Source of the DNA: Gloeopeniophorella convolvens
Lineage: Eukaryota; Basidiomycota; Agaricomycetes; Russulales
Direction: 5' to 3'
Assembly (NCBI GenBank): GCA_022496205.1
Contig: WTXD01000338.1
Coordinates: forward strand, 1 to 12,025
DNA length: 12,025 bases
Made by a program: the position numbers and the translations under genes
The notes under the pieces: generated by a model
Database searches by the model: none
The model's input: the letters and a program-made list of their open reading frames with translations, nothing else
What the model was told of the DNA's origin: nothing
Shown: piece after piece, positions 9,552 through 12,025 of the stretch
Layout: each line of letters begins with the position of its first letter
Position numbering within the stretch: the stretch's first letter is position 1

Positions 9552-10702
9552 CTAAGCACTAAATCCAAGATACCCACGCGCCGCGAAATCGCGCAGACTC
9601 CTCCACCAGTCCCGCAACGACGTCGCCTGCTCCAGGCCGAATATCTCCTCCGCGCTGGTCGTCGCGAACGTGTACAGCTGCGGCATGTCCTCTACCAGAC
9701 GCGGCGCTCTGAGGGCATTGTGCACGCCAATCTCGGCCGCCACGTCCACTGTGCGCCCGTTCGGGTACCATTGGTTAGCATCGCACATGGCGTGAGCACA
9801 GATGCAGACCCACAGATGTCCTGGTACGTGAACCTGCCCGTGTTGACGATAATGCGCTCTCCGCCCCGCGAGGCGCATACGTCGCACGCACGTGCGCCCC
9901 CGCGATAGCCGCGACGTGCACACAGGCGGGCGGCCCGGCCCGCGCTGCTGCCCGTCGCGCACCCGCGCATCGTCGAACGCGCCCGCGAGCAGGTCGTACA
10001 ACTCACGTTGCGACGTGCCAATGTCCACGATCGTCAGCGCGGGAGATAGAGACGGCTGGAGGGCAACTATCAACGGAAGCCAGGGCAGGGTCAGGTTCTG
10101 GGGCGCACCCCGAAGATGTCGATGAGCGGCGGGTTGAGCGCGACGAGGTCCCACGTGACCGCGGTGCCGTGCTGCGCGACGAAATCCCACGCGACGCGCT
10201 CTGCGAGCGTCTTGAACGCGATATAAAAACGCGCGGCGTCGAGTCGGTGATGACCGTCCAGATCGCCGCGATCGAGGTGAATACGACGCGCTTGACCGCC
10301 GTTCCGTGCTGCAGGGCCGAGGTGAGGATCGACGTCACGCCTCTCACGGCCGGGATGATGAGCTCTGCGCATGGCGTGAGCGTCAAGTCGGGAGGACGGA
10401 GTCAATCGCGTACCATCGGGATCGGAGATGGCGCAGTGGAAAGGGGACGCGGTGTGCGCGATGTCGACGCCCTCAACGGCCTCGTCGAACGCGCCGTCTG
10501 CCGCCATATCCTCGACGATGAGAAATTCGAGGCGGTCTCCGTATACAGCAAAGAAGTTCTTGAGAAATGCGCTCTTCGCAACGGAGCGGACAGTGCCGCG
10601 CACGGAGTATCCGGCCTCGAGGTACTTCCTGACGACCTATGCGGCAAGGTAGCCATTGGCACCTGTGACGAGGACCTTTGCGGGGGCCGGAACTGCAACC
10701 AT
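9552..10702 (-). pseudogene. Extended SDR copy 3, disabled
   Basis: The ancestral exons can be traced as 10702-10414, 10364-10109, 10055-9814 and 9748-9552, with introns at the same three positions (49, 53 and 65 bases). It starts MVAVPAPAKVLVTGANGYLAA and then hits TAG at 10639-10637, where copies 1 and 2 have W22. Exon 2 has lost one serine codon of the TSS motif and a net 77 bases between AAI and the FYIAFK active-site segment, which shifts the frame. In exon 3 the frame drifts again (net +20 and -1 against copies 1 and 2). Exon 4 stays open (GLEQATSLRD...ARGYLGFSA) but shows a compensated -1/-2 shift relative to the 3096-3184 stump. Intron 3 keeps a GCTAAC branch point and CACAG acceptor. 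It is clearly more distant from copies 1 and 2 than they are from each other. No TATA box is seen upstream. Confidence 0.9.
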
Positions 10703-11580
10703 TCATGTCAATACGACTGAAGGGGCGAGATGCAAAACCCAAGTGGCGTTGCTCACCGGGCGGTGTCGAGCCTTTGTATGGCTTAGGCTGAGGATGCCAG
10801 GGATGAGCGTCTCCACGGAAGAAAGCGGTTTACTGGAGCGTCACTCACTTCAGAACTTGCCATCTCAGCATACGACAGCTCGCACTTGGTAGCGGTAGCG
10901 GAGTGGGTTCAGGAAGGCATTCTCAGGGCACTCCATCCCGGGGACAGCGCACGCGCTGATTGTTCTGGTCAGCTTTGGATCCATTCTGCACAAAGTGTAT
11001 TCTGGTTTAGTCTTGAGCCGAGGAAAGCGATTACGTACATCTAAACAGCCTTCCGAGTCGTGGATCGGACGCTCAGTGACACCGACTCCTGCACGGGTGC
11101 AATACCCAAAAATATAACTTCTTGCCAATCCCTGGCAAGAATGCAGTGCCTTGGGTGCGCGAATCACGCAACCCTCGGTCATTGTGCATCAATGACCGAG
11201 GTGGACAGGCGCGAAACCACAGATTCCGTTCCGGGCGCTAGAGCGCAAGGGTGACTAGGGTCCCTCGGTTCGACGCTTTGAATGGCACGCCCAATCTAGT
11301 CAGCCGATGAGGACCATGCCACATATCTTTGATATACAGAGGCATAGCATACAATGAAAGCGTTCGGCAGTAACACTTAACGGTAGCATCTTCTAGTTGC
11401 AGCACACAAAAAGCCGCAATGCTTCATTTTCCACGACCATGGGGGAAGGACGCCGATGTCATGGATGGTCTTGAGCATGCCGAGGTTTGAGCCTGAGTCC
11501 CTTGACGAAGACTTGTCGACGTGGCTCAAACACGACCTATGGCTCGGAGGGGCAGAGGAAAGACATTATATTCAATACAA
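10703..11580. other. Intergenic with hairpin cluster, no protein gene recognised
   Basis: About 880 bases between the dead SDR and the end of the RNase H2C gene. It holds the hairpins at 11095-11201. On the minus strand it also has an intron-like signal at 11038-10986: GTACGT, then CTAAAC, then TGCAG, 53 bases. The flanking minus-strand sequence does not give a protein I recognise. Confidence 0.5.
11095..11201. repeat. Cluster of four inverted repeats (hairpins)
   Basis: There are four successive stem-loops. 11095-11107 has a 4-bp stem and 5-base loop (GGGT/ACCC). 11119-11141 has a perfect 9-bp stem and 5-base loop (TTCTTGCCA/TGGCAAGAA). 11153-11174 has a 7-bp stem with one bulge. 11173-11201 has a perfect 12-bp stem and 5-base loop (CCTCGGTCATTG/CAATGACCGAGG), overlapping the third by two bases. 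Such density is not seen elsewhere in the window. The role is unknown; a structured transcript or a small element is possible. Confidence 0.6.
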
Positions 11581-12025
11581 TCACGTTGGGAGCTCTTCAC
11601 TCTTATGGATCTGTCCCCAATTTATCAGACCTAACGCAATAGAGACACAATCTGCGCTACGCACCTCGGCCGCCAGCGCCACCCATTCCGTCAGCGAGCG
11701 AAGATACTCGTCTTTCCCCTCGTCCACCGGAATATCTGGGTGCCACAGCACGAATGTGTCGAACCGCGCCGCGGGCTTCAGTACACGCACGGGGGCCTCA
11801 TCTTCCTGCTGCGCGTCGTCCACGTCGATTGCATCCGCTTGCTTTTCCCCGCGCACGCGTTGAGCGTCGCTTTGCTGCTTGCAGGGACCTGCGTGCGGCC
11901 CGCTGCGTCGCCCACGCAAGACAATACCCGCGTACCCGTCTGGCAGCGCGACTTCTACGCCCTGAACCGTGCGCCCACGGAAGGATGAGATGAAGCGCTT
12001 CGCGGACTCTGAGAGGCGTTTAATT
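11581..12025 (-). CDS. RNH203: RNase H2 subunit C (C-terminal part, runs off the right edge)
   Basis: Predicted exons are 12025-11665 and 11610-11581, with a 54-base intron (donor GTGCGT, CTGAT branch point, acceptor GACAG). The visible 129 residues contain FRGRTVQGVEVALPDGYAGIVLR, then an acidic, low-complexity linker, then RFDTFVLWHPDIP and LTEWVALAAE-IHKSEELPT at the end. The order FRGR..QG...LP.GY, then F..F..W, then W..LA..IH is that of the RNase H2 C subunit. This is a non-catalytic partner of the A and B subunits in the nuclear enzyme that removes ribonucleotides from DNA. The family is called from remembered conserved positions, not from an alignment. The 5' end is outside the window. 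A CAG at 12011-12009 could be the acceptor of a further intron, in which case the leftmost few codons would be intronic. The intron at 11664-11611 has no stop and keeps frame. Confidence 0.8.
   Translation of the reverse strand, partial: IKRLSESAKRFISSFRGRTVQGVEVALPDGYAGIVLRGRRSGPHAGPCKQQSDAQRVRGEKQADAIDVDDAQQEDEAPVRVLKPAARFDTFVLWHPDIPVDEGKDEYLRSLTEWVALAAEVRSADCVSIALGLINWGQIHKSEELPT

Larger units (their letters stand above)
6538..9639. repeat. Segmental duplication, block B (partner 1-3184)
   Basis: The same order and orientation as block A: SDR 3' flank, SDR gene, promoter, spacer, and the 3' end of a neighbouring SDR copy. In block B that neighbour continues as a full-length, though dead, gene up to 10702, while in block A it is cut at 3184. 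Block B therefore preserves more of the ancestral unit. Confidence 0.85.

Noticed and set aside
10637..10639. Repeat-induced point mutation as the cause of the W22 stop
   Set aside because: The change is a C-to-T transition in a CpA context on the plus strand, which fits. One site is not evidence, though, and the other lesions in this pseudogene are indels.
11119..11207. H/ACA snoRNA (two hairpins followed by ACA at 11205-11207)
   Set aside because: The stems are perfect and lack the internal pseudouridylation pockets, and no convincing hinge box separates the hairpins.
11230..11280. tRNA-like B box (GGTTCGACGC near 11258-11267)
   Set aside because: No matching A box or cloverleaf could be assembled around it.

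Overview
The window looks like nuclear DNA of a filamentous basidiomycete, probably an agaricomycete and perhaps a polypore. Genes are GC-rich and cut by many short introns (48 to 82 bases) with GT...AG ends and CTRAY-like branch points. The proteins recognised are typical of that group. The taxonomic placement is inference from gene style, not from a search.

Layout, left to right. (1) 132-1349, minus: a four-exon extended short-chain dehydrogenase/reductase gene (SDR; Gre2, aldehyde-reductase, DFR/CCR-like superfamily), 348 aa. It is followed by a 1.6-kb spacer that ends in an 89-bp 3' stump of another SDR copy (3096-3184). (2) 3250-4350, plus: a seven-exon GNAT N-acetyltransferase gene, 243 aa after splicing. 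No single open frame shows it; it appears only when six introns of 55 to 67 bases are removed. (3) 5266-5475, plus: a 69-aa predicted small secreted protein with a TATA box. (4) 6682-7920, minus: a second intact SDR with exactly the same four exon lengths as the first (292/329/223/203), about 86% identical in protein. (5) 9552-10702, minus: a third, more distant SDR that is a pseudogene, with a nonsense codon at W22, a deletion over the active-site region and frameshifts. (6) A gene-poor stretch with a cluster of strong hairpins (11095-11201). (7) 11581-12025, minus: the C-terminal part of RNase H2 subunit C, running off the right edge.

The main structure is a segmental duplication. Positions about 1-3184 (SDR 1, spacer, SDR stump) are homologous over their whole length and in the same orientation to about 6538-9639 (SDR 2, spacer, 3' end of the SDR pseudogene). 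The GNAT and secreted-protein genes lie in the 3.35 kb between the blocks. The simplest reading is an ancestral pair of head-to-tail SDR genes, duplicated as a unit. One member of each pair is still under coding constraint and the other is dead or truncated. I found no obvious multi-gene defence, toxin or biosynthetic system. The genes share an address, and nothing in the sequence shows that they share a pathway.
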